From positions 32,088,001 to 32,152,000 of the forward strand of contig CM032230.1 in assembly GCA_019009955.1 (NCBI GenBank): a DNA stretch of 64,000 nt. Reading direction: 5' to 3'. A model generated the notes under the pieces. That model did not search any database. It was not told the origin of the DNA and worked only from the letters and a program-made list of their open reading frames with translations. Both the position numbers and the translations under genes were made by a program. Source of the DNA: Riptortus pedestris. Taxonomy: Eukaryota > Arthropoda > Insecta > Hemiptera > Alydidae. This document shows, piece by piece, positions 13,761 through 26,335 of the stretch (position 1 is its first letter; every line of letters begins with the position of its first letter).

Positions 13761-16103
13761 ATTCCGTTTCTTCCACTGAGTTGGGAATACCGCATATTTA
13801 GCATAGTCACTATGATTTTTAATCATGAAACAAATTATTATTTAAATTAATTAAATTTTTAATTATATATTTTGTAGATTGTTTATACTGCAACAGATGG
13901 CTAATAAAGAATACTTGAATAGACAACTGAAATAATAATTAAGAGAAATAATAAAATAGAATTCAATGTTACATGTTACTCCGCTACCTAACTGCTGTTC
14001 GCCACGATTGAAAACTCTTCAAATCATGTTTTCATTTCTATCTTTGTGACTACTTCAGATAGTATTGATGAAGTATATACATAGTATTTTTTTATAGTTA
14101 GAGGGGTAAATTGTAGCCTTCCAATACATATAATTCCAATAATTCTTCTTCTTATCAGTCTCTAGGAAGTCGGTCTACAAGAAGGATGTCTCCTTCGGGC
14201 ATGGACACAGGTGTTAAATAAAGTGGAGTAAAAGTGTAAACCGACTTTAAAATATATTGCCCTTCGCCTCCAAGTGATGCATACTAAAATAATAAACAAC
14301 TTTAGAATGTAGGTTACCTTATTTGGTTCATGTGAGAGATGATTCATAATGAAAGTAGGTTTTAATCAGATCCTATCTTATATAAACGATAGTGATTGCA
14401 ATCGCTAATTACAACCAAAAGAAAACCTAAAATCATTTTTCGACGCAACGAGAAACCAATTTTAATTGGTCTTCATATAAATTATCAGACCAAACAAATT
14501 CCACGTTGATGCGTTCGTGAACTTGAACTAGTTATCTTGTAGTAAACAAATGAGGCCGCCATGGTGGTTGGGCACATGATCTCTGCTCATAAAGCATAGA
14601 ATCGCATTCATAAAGAAATTTCGGATAGCTCTCACTGGTTCTACCTGTTTTCTCTTCTTCTAGAACAGCCAGCACGCTCATATCAATCTTCTACAAAGAG
14701 AAAACATACCCGGGGCTTATCTAGCATTCTAATGCATACATCTTCAATGAGCTCTACATGAAGCATGTTCCTGGCTCTGATTAAACGAATGTCACTTGGG
14801 CATGAGCGATGTAGAGAAATTCATTTCAAGTTCTAAGCCGGCCGAGATGGGAATAGCAAAAGGTCAAGTGGGATAGGTTTACTAAGTATCATTTACCAGG
14901 AAGTCTACTTTCTTCTGCATTCCAAAATGGACCAAACAGTTGTTGTAGAGTAACCAGCATATTATCAATTCTAAAATAATGCCTGTCATCAAACAGTGTC
15001 GATTAGAGTTTCCGAAACCTTTTTAACACTAATGTACATACACTAAAATAGGAATAAGTAATTCAGTGCTTCAACCATTGAAGCACAATCACTTATGCAA
15101 CTTCAACTTCAAAATGTGTTCGGCATTTAAACTTTATACTTAATTATTTATACTCCGCAACGCGGGCGAATAACATTTACAATTAGTCACGTTCAATTAT
15201 AAAACCTGATAACTAATAAATCCTCTTTTTTTTTTTTTAATATTGAAATAAGTAAAATGTAAATATCATTGTTTAAAGCTCTTAAGCGTTTAAAATACTT
15301 CCCATATCTATAATTTTCTAAAATTTTGTATAGAATATTTAATTTTTTCAGATATGAAAATATTTGTGTTATACAGTGGCTGTCATCTGTCAATTTTGTA
15401 GAAGGGCAGAAAAATGTATACGAGTACAGTTTGCCAACCAAATAAGATCGTCCCAATTACAGACAGATTTTTAAAGTGAAAAAAAAAAGAATCATTATTT
15501 GACAGTAAAACTCTGGAAAGAGGCAAGAACATAGCTTGATAGAATAATGACAAATTCTTAAAAAGTGGAAAGTGGAAGAAAAAAATTTGATTCTTCCGGT
15601 AAAACCTCCCCATCGTCTGGTATTGACAATTAAATAACTATGAAATACAAATTACGAAAAAAAAAGTTTTCTGAACTTCATATATGACGAGTTATTATTT
15701 ATATTGATAAAACAACTTATATTATACAGGCAGGTAAATAAAAATTTGAATGATCGCAATTTTTGAATACATAAAGATTTTTGTGATATATATTAAGTAA
15801 CATCATTTTACTTTGAACAAAGAAATTGTCTAGTAGAAACTACCAGAAGTAAAGAAATTTGCCAAAAATGTGTAAAATAGTTTTAAAAAAATATTAATTT
15901 AACTACAATTTTATAAAGCTATAAAAGAGACAAATATTTTGACAAGTGACTACCTGTATGATTTGTAATAGGCGAACCCAAACAGAAAAATCTGACAACA
16001 CGGCTTTCTTGAACTCGGATTAAACAAAATATTTAAATGCACTCTATTTCAAATGCTTTCATTTAAAAGTAAAATAGAATAATCTTTGTTCCCATCGGAT
16101 GGA

Positions 16104-16590
16104 AAAAAGTCCGTCACGCAGCGGCTGCGTACGCTAGGCGAATTTCTTACGTGCTGGTATGATACTATTGATCTATTCTCCACATATATTTTCTCAGGAA
16201 GGATAAAGTACAATAAAAACAATTTATATTTGGTATTTAACCTTCGAATAAAGTGGTATGACATAAGAGGTTATTGTTAATATGACACGAGAAGAAGTGG
16301 GGTTTACTCAAGCTTGAGAACTAAAAAAATCCAAATGAATCTTATAATATTCATTATAGAGAAAATATACAATATTAATAGGTAATAATATTTTCAATAA
16401 AGTTGGTGCTGTACAATTTTTCGATCCAGCTTATAATAACGGAAATATTTAAAATTTTCGAAATGTCTCTCCTCTAAACCCCATTCAAATAGTTCGATTT
16501 TAGCCGTTAACGAACGTGATCGTTACTTTTGCATAAAACGCTTATATATGAAGTTTGGTAACGATACGACAAACATTCCGACGGCTAAAT
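16104..16590 (+). mobile_element. Repeat family A copy with intact terminal hairpin
   Basis: Starts AAAAAAGTCCGTCACGCAGC. ACGCAG-CGG-CTGCGT (16116-16130) is a perfect six-pair stem. The rest follows family order to GGTAACGATACGACAAACAT and then stops before the microsatellite point. Confidence 0.78.
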
Positions 16591-17786
16591 AAACAATAAT
16601 GGTTCTATAGCTTTATTTGTATACCTAATAGGTAGGAAGATGTAAATTTTTATTTCTGTCACTCTCTCCCTCCCTCTCGCTATGTCTATTACGATCACAA
16701 GAGAAGGTGCACAATTAGACGGTACAACAGACCTAAATATAATATTTCATTTTTTTTTTTTTAGGGCTAGTCGATTCCGTTGAAATTTGAGAACAGAACA
16801 TTCTTGCGACAAAAACAATCTTGCTTTGTAGAAGGGAGTAACAAAGACAGCCTGTGGCTTAGACATCCCTGGGGATATAAATCAGATGATTCATAAATGA
16901 GGTGCATTTCTACGAGCAGGTAGAAATGAGCTTGCAGTATTGCCTAGAGAGAAAGGGAGGGTGTGGTATTGTCGGGTATCGGGGTAGGCTGGAACCGGTC
17001 GGAGGTTGCAGGTGAAGGTGAAGTTCGCCTGTCCTCCTTACACGAGGATACCATTTCCGTCTCAGAGCCCAGACTGGTTCCTGCCCGTTAGTCAGCAAAT
17101 ACCGATCCAGTGAAATTCAGACCGGTACACGGCCTGTCTTATAAACAGACTGGGGAAGGATATCGCCTCACTGCCGCTGAACTTCAAATGTCATAATATA
17201 AATGCTGTTTTGAACGGCTAACGCCACATTTTCGGTACCGTTAATAGAGAAGAAACCACTATGCACTAACGTCAGAATGGCAATGCTGAGATTGAAAGAT
17301 ACTATATACTACAAAAATAAACAGGTACGAATCCTCCTCAGTTCTATTTTAGGGCACTAAGGTTGTTTCAAACCTACACAAAAATCACATAAAAAAAGTA
17401 AAATATAGTTAAATTGTCAACAATAACAAAACAAAGGAATGCTGAAACGTTTAAATATAGCACTAGAAAACTTAAATAAAATGAACATATTTTTTTAAAT
17501 ATACAAAACACGACAAAGGTAACCATTCAATTTTAACCAATCAGTGACTTGAAAATTTTATTTAATGAATTTGTCAGTCAATAAATCCCTTGAGCCCTTG
17601 AGTCTAGTTCAAAACTGAATACCTATATTAAATCCGAAGTATACTTTGATGAACTATTTCATTGTCCATTTATAATAAACGATATTAACCTACCGATGTA
17701 AGGTCATGTACAATAATGAATTAACTTGCCACACCTGTCAAATAATGACTCTTTCGAAAATGAAAGTCTCTTACATCCTAAATATA

Positions 17787-17950
17787 GGCAAAGGGGTCGT
17801 GTTGGTGAAGTGGAAGACGTACTATACCACCGCACTAGATGTGGTAGGTTCAAGGCCGGGGTTTGCTCACTAGAGTTTATTTAGGTGTGTGGTTACGGGT
17901 CAACGAGGTCGGGATTATAACCGTTCCCCAATGTGAGCAGTAACGTGAAT
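17787..17950 (+). mobile_element. Possible second tRNA-like SINE type
   Basis: GGTCGTGTTGGTGAAGTGG resembles a tRNA-Ser-type A-box region, and GTAGGTTCAAGGCC about 45 bases on resembles a B box. It differs from the main SINE. A single copy was seen, so this is tentative; an unrelated or degenerate tRNA pseudogene is possible. Confidence 0.3.
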
Positions 17951-20309
17951 AAAAACTTACTGATCTATGTTCTGTAGAGAACGCGACAAGTTGACGATGT
18001 CAACCTCACAACAATGCCGTATGACAAGCCTTGTTCCTTCATGGGAAATTTAAAAGAATAAAAAAATATTCTTATTTTATTGGTGATTGGTTGGATGGAA
18101 CCAAAGGAAACTACTTCTTTATTCAAGTTGCTACCTATTTGTCTCACAACGTTGAGTGAGCAACAGAGGAAAGCTAAATAAAATTTGGTGTGTAATCCCT
18201 AGGTTCGAAACTGGCTTATCTAACACAACAGTGGATGATTCCCATAGACCACCCCCCCCCCAAAGAATGACAAAACCTCAGCAAAAAATAAAAATACTAA
18301 ATTATGAGAATATTGTATTTTGGAGCAGTAAAAAGATTTTATTTTAGTTAGGCATTTAAAAAGTTTGACTTCACTTATCACTGACATGTACCTTTGACAT
18401 ACCTTTAACGTATTTAGAACATGGAGCAACGCCACATGTATCATATTCTACCTTTTGAATCATTAAGAAGTGACTTGAATTCAAGAACATTGGAGTTACA
18501 TGGCTATTGGGTGAATTGTCTTGGGTCATCGGCAATGCTACCAATACACGTCTGTAGAAGGTCACCAATCGAAAATGCAATAGCTCGTAAAAGCCTGGCA
18601 GTATGAGTGTTTAAGACTGAATAGCCACTGGAGGGGTGACACTAATGTTAAAATTAATTAAACTAGGAATAACTGAGATGTTGCTTGGTCGGCTGCCATT
18701 GCTCTACTGTTTTATTGTTCGTTTATTAAAAACATGTGGCGTCATTAAAAAATACAAAAAAAAAACAACTGATTTAATATAATGAAAACTCAAATTAAAA
18801 TCAGCTGATTGCTAAAGTGAAAAATCAACCAAATAAATAAAGATTTCATTCTTATCTAGGAGTACGTTCAACATCATGAAACAGTCGAGAAGCTTATAAA
18901 AACTAAGGAATTCAGCAATACATCAAAGCTTATTAAGGTTAGGATTACTACAATGAACATATTAAAACAATGAAATTAATGCTTCCTTCGTAGGCAGTCA
19001 ACATTGTCGAACACCTTCTGACATTATGACAACATTGCTCTGACAAACAACTCCAAATGTTACATAATATATTTAAAACAAGCCTACATTCAGATCATAA
19101 ACACTTGTGCATACTATTGGAGGAGACATTAAAGAGGGACCTCCAAATGAAAAGAAAGCAAAGTCATGGCTGGAGACGACTGCAGAAGTAAACGCCCTTG
19201 GCCCAGAGACTCGCGGCTACCGTTACAGGTCGATGCCTCTTCATAATAGAGTCCGACCAACCGACTCATACTTCTTAATTCATACACACGACTCAACTTC
19301 CCCTAGCTTATGAAACTTTCGGGGAAATGGACACATCTTCTGAGGAAACATGCCGAGTCGAGTCTCAATGAGCATCTCAGATAAGGGTTAATGCAACTGG
19401 TGACCTAAAAGACATTTCCTCATGAATTCTGAAACCTGTTGTTTCAAAAATCTTAAAAATACAAAAAAAAAACTTCCAGAAAGTTTGTAATTTCTATAAA
19501 ATAATCAGAAAACATAGGAATGATCTAATATTTTACCTAACACAATAAACTAATACTTTAGTCTACAGTGAAGGCTGAATAAATATAAAAAATAGGTATT
19601 GAATGATAGTAGAGGATGGTTGGAAATGGGCTATAAATTCTCTTCAAATAGAGGAGTTTATTTATTTTTTATACAGATTCGGGCACCATTGGTTCCCTTC
19701 TTTAGAGCTAACAATGAACAAAAGCCAACAAGAGTAAGAAATTTTTGAAAAATAATGAAACAGAATTTTTTCATATGGTCATAAATATTAAAAAAAAAAT
19801 GTTTAGAAAATGTAACACTTGACCATAACCAAAAACGAGGGGGGGGGGTGGGGGTTGGATGTAAAAACTATAATAAGACATGAAAAATTAGATATGGTAC
19901 AAACCAAATGTAGTAGAGAATGAGCAGGGAGCAAAAAGACTATCGCAATTGGTATCTCCAAAACTACAGGCAATTTTGAGCAAAGACAAACGTATTTAAA
20001 TTAATTTTGAATTCGCTATTCCCTCTCTTAATAATTAAATGGTTTCTTACTAAAAATAGTATAAATTATGTCTTACGCCTTATAGAAAATTATAATTTTA
20101 GTGTAAAAGAGAGAAAAAATTGAATAAGTTTACATATAACAACAAAAATTATAGACCTTGAAGTCTTAATAATCCCTTTGGTTACGTCATACATATCAAA
20201 ATGATATAACGAAATATAAATTTATGGTGCATATGTAAGGAACCAAGTCATACAACCTTGATTACAGCTCCTCCTGTACTGCAATTCGCATTGTATTTTC
20301 CGCCTAAAA

Positions 20310-20500
20310 TATATTCGCATTTTTCAGTTTTTGGCCTTCAGTAAACCCCCACTCCTATTCACACCATAAATAAGCTGTTGAATTATGAAGCACATTATTT
20401 GAACCCTAAATACCAAATACTGTTCTCATTGAACTTTTAAGTTTTGAGATAAATGCAAATGCCGGACGTACGTGGGGAAATCTGCTTAGTTATCAGTTAA
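20310..20500 (-). mobile_element. Repeat family A partial copy, reversed
   Basis: TATTCGCATTTTTCAG, CCTTCAGTAAACCCCCACTC, AAATAAGCTGTTGAATTATG and GGGGAAATCTGCTTAG in family order; no terminal motif. Confidence 0.75.
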
Positions 20501-21526
20501 TAAGAAATAAAATTAGTAATTATCTATGAGAAACGTTTTCTGCACAGGTGAATTATCACTCAATTATCTGTCTGTACTCATGACTCAAAGATGATGAGTA
20601 AAATTATGACTCAAAGATAAAAACCAAAGTATCACAAGGGCCCAGTGGAAGGCTGCCTATTTTAATATAAATGTATTAATTACACTATATTAACTAATAC
20701 ATCTAGTCAAAATATTGTTTATAAAAGTGATAGTAAAACATATCTAAGAATGTTAGCCTGAGCAGAATAAGTCGATACTAAAAACCCTAATCGTATAAAG
20801 GAGTGAATTAAAGTTACTGCACAAAAACCATGTTGATCGAAAAAATATAATTAAACAAATATTGTATATACTCAACGAAAGAAAACTTCCTTCCATTTTC
20901 TTTTTCATTATTATTATTATTTATTGGTATTAGGAGCTTCGCTTTTTCCCAAAAGGAAATCACCATAGGATTTACTTTTGGGAAAATATTAAATGTGAAA
21001 TGATTTTTAATTATAAATTACGTTATTGCCAAATACTAGGATATTTATATTACTTAAAATTGTTCAAAATTATATTAAGTTTCTCCCTAAGTAAAAATCG
21101 AAAAAATGGGGAAAAGTTACATTTTGTATACCAAATTCCATTTTTTAAGATGTTTAAGTATATTGTCGTTATGTGGGGCTCCTGTCTGCAAGAAGTTCGA
21201 ACATGTGATGTGGAGTCTCTACGTATTACAATGTTCCCGCATTCTCTCGGTAAGTATTTAACGGTTAATGGTTCATGTCGTGTTCTGCATAGAGGTTCTG
21301 TTCCTGTCATGAGGTATGAGTATCCTAAGTCTCGTGAATACAACTTCAGTTGTCACGGCATATAGAATGATTTATTTCTCGCAGATCATTTTTGTTGCAC
21401 TATGCCAACATTTTTGCCATTCATTTAATGCTGTTTGTAGTATTTGTAAATGTAAGTCTGGAAGCGTCAGTAAGTTAAAGTCAGATGATTGTCTCCGTGA
21501 GGCATTTATTAATATATTCCTAAAGC

Positions 21527-21991
21527 TTTTAGGAGATTTCCCTTAAAACTTTCTACAAATGTCCATCAATCCTACCTAAGAGATGACGAAAATGACATCG
21601 GTTCAAAATATTATATATATATATCTTTGCCTGTAAACGCTCTAGCTGTGGCAAGTTCATTAACGGCTAAAAGCCGAACAGTGCATCGAAAAATTGTAGA
21701 ACCAATCTTATTGCAAATGTAATGTTCTATAAATGTTGTCAAGTACGTTTTTTCAATATCTTGATTATTAACCGAGATATTTGCATTTCTAAGTTTTCGG
21801 CCATCAATAAACTCCCATTCCTACTCATGGCATATTAACAAAAAGCTGTTATATCATGAAGCACTTTATTTGAAGCCCAAATACCAATTATTGTTCTCAC
21901 TAAACTTTTACGTTTTGAGATAAATGCAAATAAGTGAAGCAAGTGGGGCATCTGCCTAGTTAACTCACCCCCTGCGTGACGGACTTTTACA
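21527..21991 (-). mobile_element. Repeat family A near-complete copy, reversed, internally shortened
   Basis: From GGAGATTTCCC and GAGATGACGAAAATGAC, across the (TA)n at 21610-21622 and AAACGCTCTAGCTGTGGC, to CCCCCTGCGTGACGGACTTTT. The central part is shorter than in the 24726 copy. Confidence 0.8.
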
Positions 21992-22476
21992 TACGTTTTG
22001 AGGTTCGAGTTAACATGGAAAGTGTATCCGAATAAATTTTAACCGGACAAACACTTGGAAGTAGTCACGAATAGAGTATGAACGGTGGATCATGAGCATA
22101 TCTGTAGTGGTGTGGCACAATCCTACGAAGCCATGACGAAAAGTGTCCCCCAGTTTGGCCATCCCTCGGGACGTGCGGTTCACTCTTTTGTTGTAAGGTC
22201 GCACAACCGTTAAAACCCATTGCGCAAAGATACGTCCCTGTATGCCTGTTTTAAGCCTATGGGTGGCGGACAAATCGAAACGTGACGATTTCGAGCGATA
22301 TAGTTATCTCAAATGTGTCTCTAAAAATAGACCACCACCAAAGCAGGATCCCATCAAAAAAATGTTTTTTTATCTTCTTAAAATTTATGAAGGGTACAAA
22401 ATCTGATGTGGGTGTCGTATAACTTCCTAAAAAATGAAATGGACAAATGTTCAGCTGCACATCATGGCATTATAAA

Positions 22477-23475
22477 AATTAAGCTTAATTAAAGATCGAG
22501 TTCGTTAATGTCCGTAATCGGACCAGGGGGAAAGGGCTTAGAGAAGGGAATATTTAAAATTCTTAATATTTCCGTTATTATGCGTCAGATCGAAACATTT
22601 TATAGAGCCAATTTTATTGCAAATGAAATAATGGCTCTATAAATTGTGTTATATGTGTTTTTTCACTATTTGATTATTAACCGAGATATTTGCATTTTTT
22701 TAGTCTTCGGCCTTTAGTAAAAACCCACTCCTACTCCTGTCATATTAATAATAAGCTGTTATATTATGAAGCACATTATTTGAAGCCTAATACCAAATAT
22801 TGTCTTTATTATATCTTGACATAAAAAATAAGCTTAATTAAAGATCGAGTTCGTTAATAACTCTAATTGGCCCAGTTGGAGAGGGGTTTAGAGGAGGGAA
22901 TATCAAAAATTTTCTATATCTTGAATTTTAACGGAAATGTTTCAGTTTGTTTAGTTTTTCAGCCTTTAGTAAACCCCAACTCCTGACACATTAAAAATAA
23001 GCTATTATATTATCAGCCACTTTATTCCATGCTTAAATACCAAATATCGTTTTGAACAGATCTTTACTAGATGAGATACAAAGGTCTAGTGTGTTATGGC
23101 GTCACCATTTCATATTTTGCGTTCTTAACTCGAAGATTTTTATTAAATCAACACGAAGCTCGATATTTAAACGTTTCACACAGCACTAATGATTATATTC
23201 GTTAATAGCTGAAATCGAACGTGGAATTGGGCGAGTTGAATGGAAATGGAATGCGAAAATTCAAATTTTTTTCCATCGTTATTATAAGTAGGATTGTGAA
23301 AATGATATAGTATTCAAATATTAAGCAAGTTAATCGTACTTTCTTGTTTTTAGTCTTCAGTAAACCCTCACTTTTCCACGTTAGATTTTTATTTATATTC
23401 GATGTAGAATCTATGGCTATAACATTCCCATGTGTCATAGGCTAGATTCGCAGCCCCTGCCTGTCGGCGTTTTAT
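22477..23475 (-). mobile_element. Cluster of three partial family A copies, reversed
   Basis: Three successive partial copies (about 22477-22815, 22820-23060 and 23135-23395), each with the GTTCGTTAAT and CTTTAGTAAAC or CTTCAGTAAAC landmarks in the same orientation. A terminus follows, GCAGCCCCTGCCTGTCGGC, at 23450-23470. The head-to-tail arrangement suggests tandem amplification or repeated insertion. Confidence 0.72.
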
Positions 23476-24725
23476 TTAACTACTTATTGGTCTAGCAGAC
23501 TTTCAATGCACTGAAAATCTCCCAACACTCGAACCAAAGTCATCAAGGAGCGAAGTAAAAGTGCCACCTGATAACTACGGCACCCCTCGTATTAATATTA
23601 AATTAACTGCATAATAAAAAATTATCTTTAATTTTATTGGTTCAAACAAGTTCAACTTGATTTATATGATACCTAAGTCATCTAAATTAGAGAGAGAATA
23701 TATTTAAAAATGCGTTAAATTTAAGAAAGTTTTAAGAGATAAGATTTCAAGAAAATCTAAGGCTAGAAGAGGAGAGGTATTCAAGGAAGCAAGGAGAAAG
23801 GCAACTTATTAATTTAAAGGAGAACATGAAGGTATATCGGAGGAATCGCAAAGAAGAATCAACTCATCAATAGAAAAGAAATTACCACCGTAGTCCAAAG
23901 TGGGTGATTCGAAAGAGAAGAACTATCTGGGGAAAGCAAAAAATAAGTTATAAAACAATTGACAGGGTGGAAGAAAACTTGCTCAATTATTTCCCAAACA
24001 ACTCCATTTCAGAATGAGCACAGAGTTAATTTAGCATTGCTAATTTTTATACTACGTTCCTTTACATAGTGAATATCCATATCTCAATAAAAGAAAAACA
24101 TTTAGTATTTACACTGAAACGATGTTAAGTAACAGAGACCACGTAACACATCGCTGGAGAAATTATTCTATGAGTATTGTCGGCAAATAATCGCGAATGG
24201 GCATTACCAGCTGTGGTCATTTCGTGGGAAAATATCACTTGATGTATTCTATTCGTAAAATGGAATTGTGTTTTTTTTTTTTTGTTTAAGCAATCAAATA
24301 GCGAAAGTGCTCTCTATTTTCCATTTCTAGTATGTCGACACGACTGGTGAAAGACACTTTTACAGTAAAATGAAAAAAAAAATGCTAAGCTTTTTACAGA
24401 TTACCAACAGTAATTCAAGTATTATGAAAGTTAAAAGTGTTTTTCACAATCACTCATAAAGTCCAATTTAGAGATCGAGAGCGAGATCGTAATATAGATT
24501 GTAACGTGAAACTGGAAAAAAGAAGAAGAAGAACCCTTAAATGTAATTAATAAGCGATAAAAATGCACGTTCATTGAAGCTGTAGTTACATGAGAAGCAT
24601 CTCACCAAGAAAGAGAAGATAAATGATAGGCAAAGTCAATGAAAACCACTAGAAATGTAATCGAAAGGCTATTATAATCTCTAAGAGCTCATTAAGTGTT
24701 AAAGTATAACAAAGAAGATAAGGAG

Positions 24726-25397
24726 AAAGTCCGTCACGCTGGGGCTGCGTTAACTAAGCAGATTTCCCTTATGCGTATTTCCATTTATCTCAAAAAGTAA
24801 ATGTTCAATGAGAACAATATTTGTTTGTTTCGAAAGGGTTTTAGGGCGAAAAAACTACTAGGTTATTATCGCCCTGTAATATCTATAACTCACGTTTTGG
24901 TATCCTCATCCATATCACCATTTTAACAATATAAACTAGAATACAAAAAACTTGTAATATAAAGTTCTTTGTATAAATTCATAATAATTCATAATTTTCA
25001 CAAAATTAAACAATTTATCTAGCTCTTTCGGGTAATCTCAAAGGGCCACTTCTATATTATTGGAAATATTGTATTCGTTTCAAACAATATTTGTTATTTA
25101 GACTTCAAATAAAGTGCTTCATAAAATAACACCTTATTCATAATATGACATTTATAGAACATTACTTTTGCATTAAGATTGGTAGCATACAATATTTCGA
25201 TCAGAAGCATAATAAACGCAAATATTAAGATTTTTCGAAATCCCCCCTTCTAAACTCCACCCCTCCCCATTGGTCGGATATCAGCGTTTAACGAAGTTGA
25301 TCTTTAGATTTACATAAAACGTTTTAATATTGAATATAGTAACGATCAAATAAAAATTGCGACCGCTAGAGCGTTAACAGAAACTCAAACCAACAAA

Positions 25398-25435
<38 letters not shown>

Positions 25436-25560
25436 AATATATATATTTGAACGAACCTCATTTTCCTCATCTCCTTGGTTGTATCAATTGGCATTTCACG
25501 AAATGTTTCAAAGATCGCGTAAAGAGTACGGCCTTACTAGCTGATTTCCCTCAAGGGAAA
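24726..25560 (+). mobile_element. Repeat family A, most complete copy
   Basis: Runs from AAAGTCCGTCACGCTGGGG to the palindrome TTTCCCTCAAGGGAAA (25545-25560). Internal landmarks shared with the other copies: GCAGATTTCCC, ATTTATCTCAAAAAGTAAA, AACAATATTTG, ATTAAGATTGGT, TTGCGACCGCTAGAGCGTTA, then a (CA)n/(TA)n tract (25399-25447), then TTTGAACGAACCTCATTTTC. No coding capacity, so non-autonomous. Orientation as given is arbitrary. Confidence 0.85.
25399..25447. repeat. (CA)n/(TA)n microsatellite inside family A
   Basis: About 16 CA units followed by AT-rich units, at the position where other family A copies carry TA repeats. Confidence 0.95.
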
Positions 25561-25567
25561 ACAAAAT

Positions 25568-25600
25568 AAAGTCCGTCACGCAGGAGCAGTGTAATTGCGG
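25568..25600 (+). mobile_element. Repeat family A start fragment, head-to-tail with the previous copy
   Basis: AAAGTCCGTCACGCAGGAGC begins seven bases after the end of the copy at 24726-25560. The similarity fades within about 30 bases. Confidence 0.7.
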
Positions 25601-26064
25601 TTTTTCTGAGCTGCCAGGAATCAGGGGTAGAGGGATTTCAGTTTCCTCATTCAGACACCTCAATTCATGGGATTGATGAGTTACAATCCTAAAAAACAAC
25701 ATTACCTTCTTATGAGTTTGGACACGGTAAACACAACTAGCAGAAAGTTAAGCAAAACAAGATTACCCTGCAATTATGTGGACATGCTTACAGCGAAGCA
25801 AGTACAATAGTGCACTCTAGTTATAATAGCAAGCACAATTACTAAAGAAAACCTATTATGAAACTAGTTGGGGTAAAAACGGACTATAACTACAAAGAGA
25901 TGCCGACAAAAAAATCACAGTAATGGGATGTATTTAAAATAAAACTGCATTAGTTATTTCATTAATTAAATAATATGAGAACCCGAACTCACGTCATAGA
26001 AATGGAATAATAGAACTCTTCGCACAATCTCATAAAAGTAATGCATCACGTTTTAGAAAATTTC

Positions 26065-26187
26065 TTGTAAGGAAATCAGATTTCGACGATATATTGAAGG
26101 CTCGACTTTTGAAAAATGTCTTCTATTGACCCGATCCAGAATAGATGACAAAAAAAAATCTGAGTTCAGCTCAATTTTGGATGTATG

Positions 26188-26226
<39 letters not shown>

Positions 26227-26335
26227 GGGCCACGTTTTTGTCTTCTCGTTTATAGGAAAGGACAGACATTTGAAAAAATGTTTCTAAGATCGTCTAATGA
26301 GCAAAATATATACAGCTTATTTCCCCTAAGAGTAG
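26065..26335. repeat. Family A end duplicated as an inverted pair around (TA)n
   Basis: The left arm (GGAAATCAGATTTCGACGAT and TTGAAAAATGTCTTCTATTG) is the reversed family A end. After (TA)n at 26192-26222 the same end follows in forward orientation (AAGGACAGACATTTGAAAAA and GCTTATTTCCCCTAAG). The arms are imperfect. Confidence 0.6.

Larger units (their letters stand above)
12186..20309. other. No gene seen; AT-rich with listed repeats
   Basis: Apart from the listed family A and SINE-like copies the stretch is featureless. A GC-rich patch at 16850-17170 stands out and could be a non-coding first exon or a CpG-rich regulatory patch. A block at 19107-19260 is also GC-richer and may be an old mobile-element end. 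Confidence 0.5.
20501..24725. other. No gene seen; family A dense
   Basis: Between family A copies, 21992-22476 is an anonymous GC-richer block with open frames on both strands that match nothing I know. 23476-24725 is AT-rich and empty. Confidence 0.5.

Noticed and set aside
18250..18262. Homopolymer C run (also near 6572 and 63772; G runs near 19840 and 43372)
   Set aside because: Simple low-complexity runs, common in such genomes and prone to sequencing error.
19107..19313. Possible retrotransposon C-terminus (SWLETTAEVNALGPETRG)
   Set aside because: Composition is suggestive, but no diagnostic motif or tail was found.
21000..21365. 121-codon plus-strand and 97-codon minus-strand overlapping frames
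   Set aside because: Neither has a recognisable motif, and they overlap each other in AT-rich DNA. A decayed mobile element is possible but not shown.
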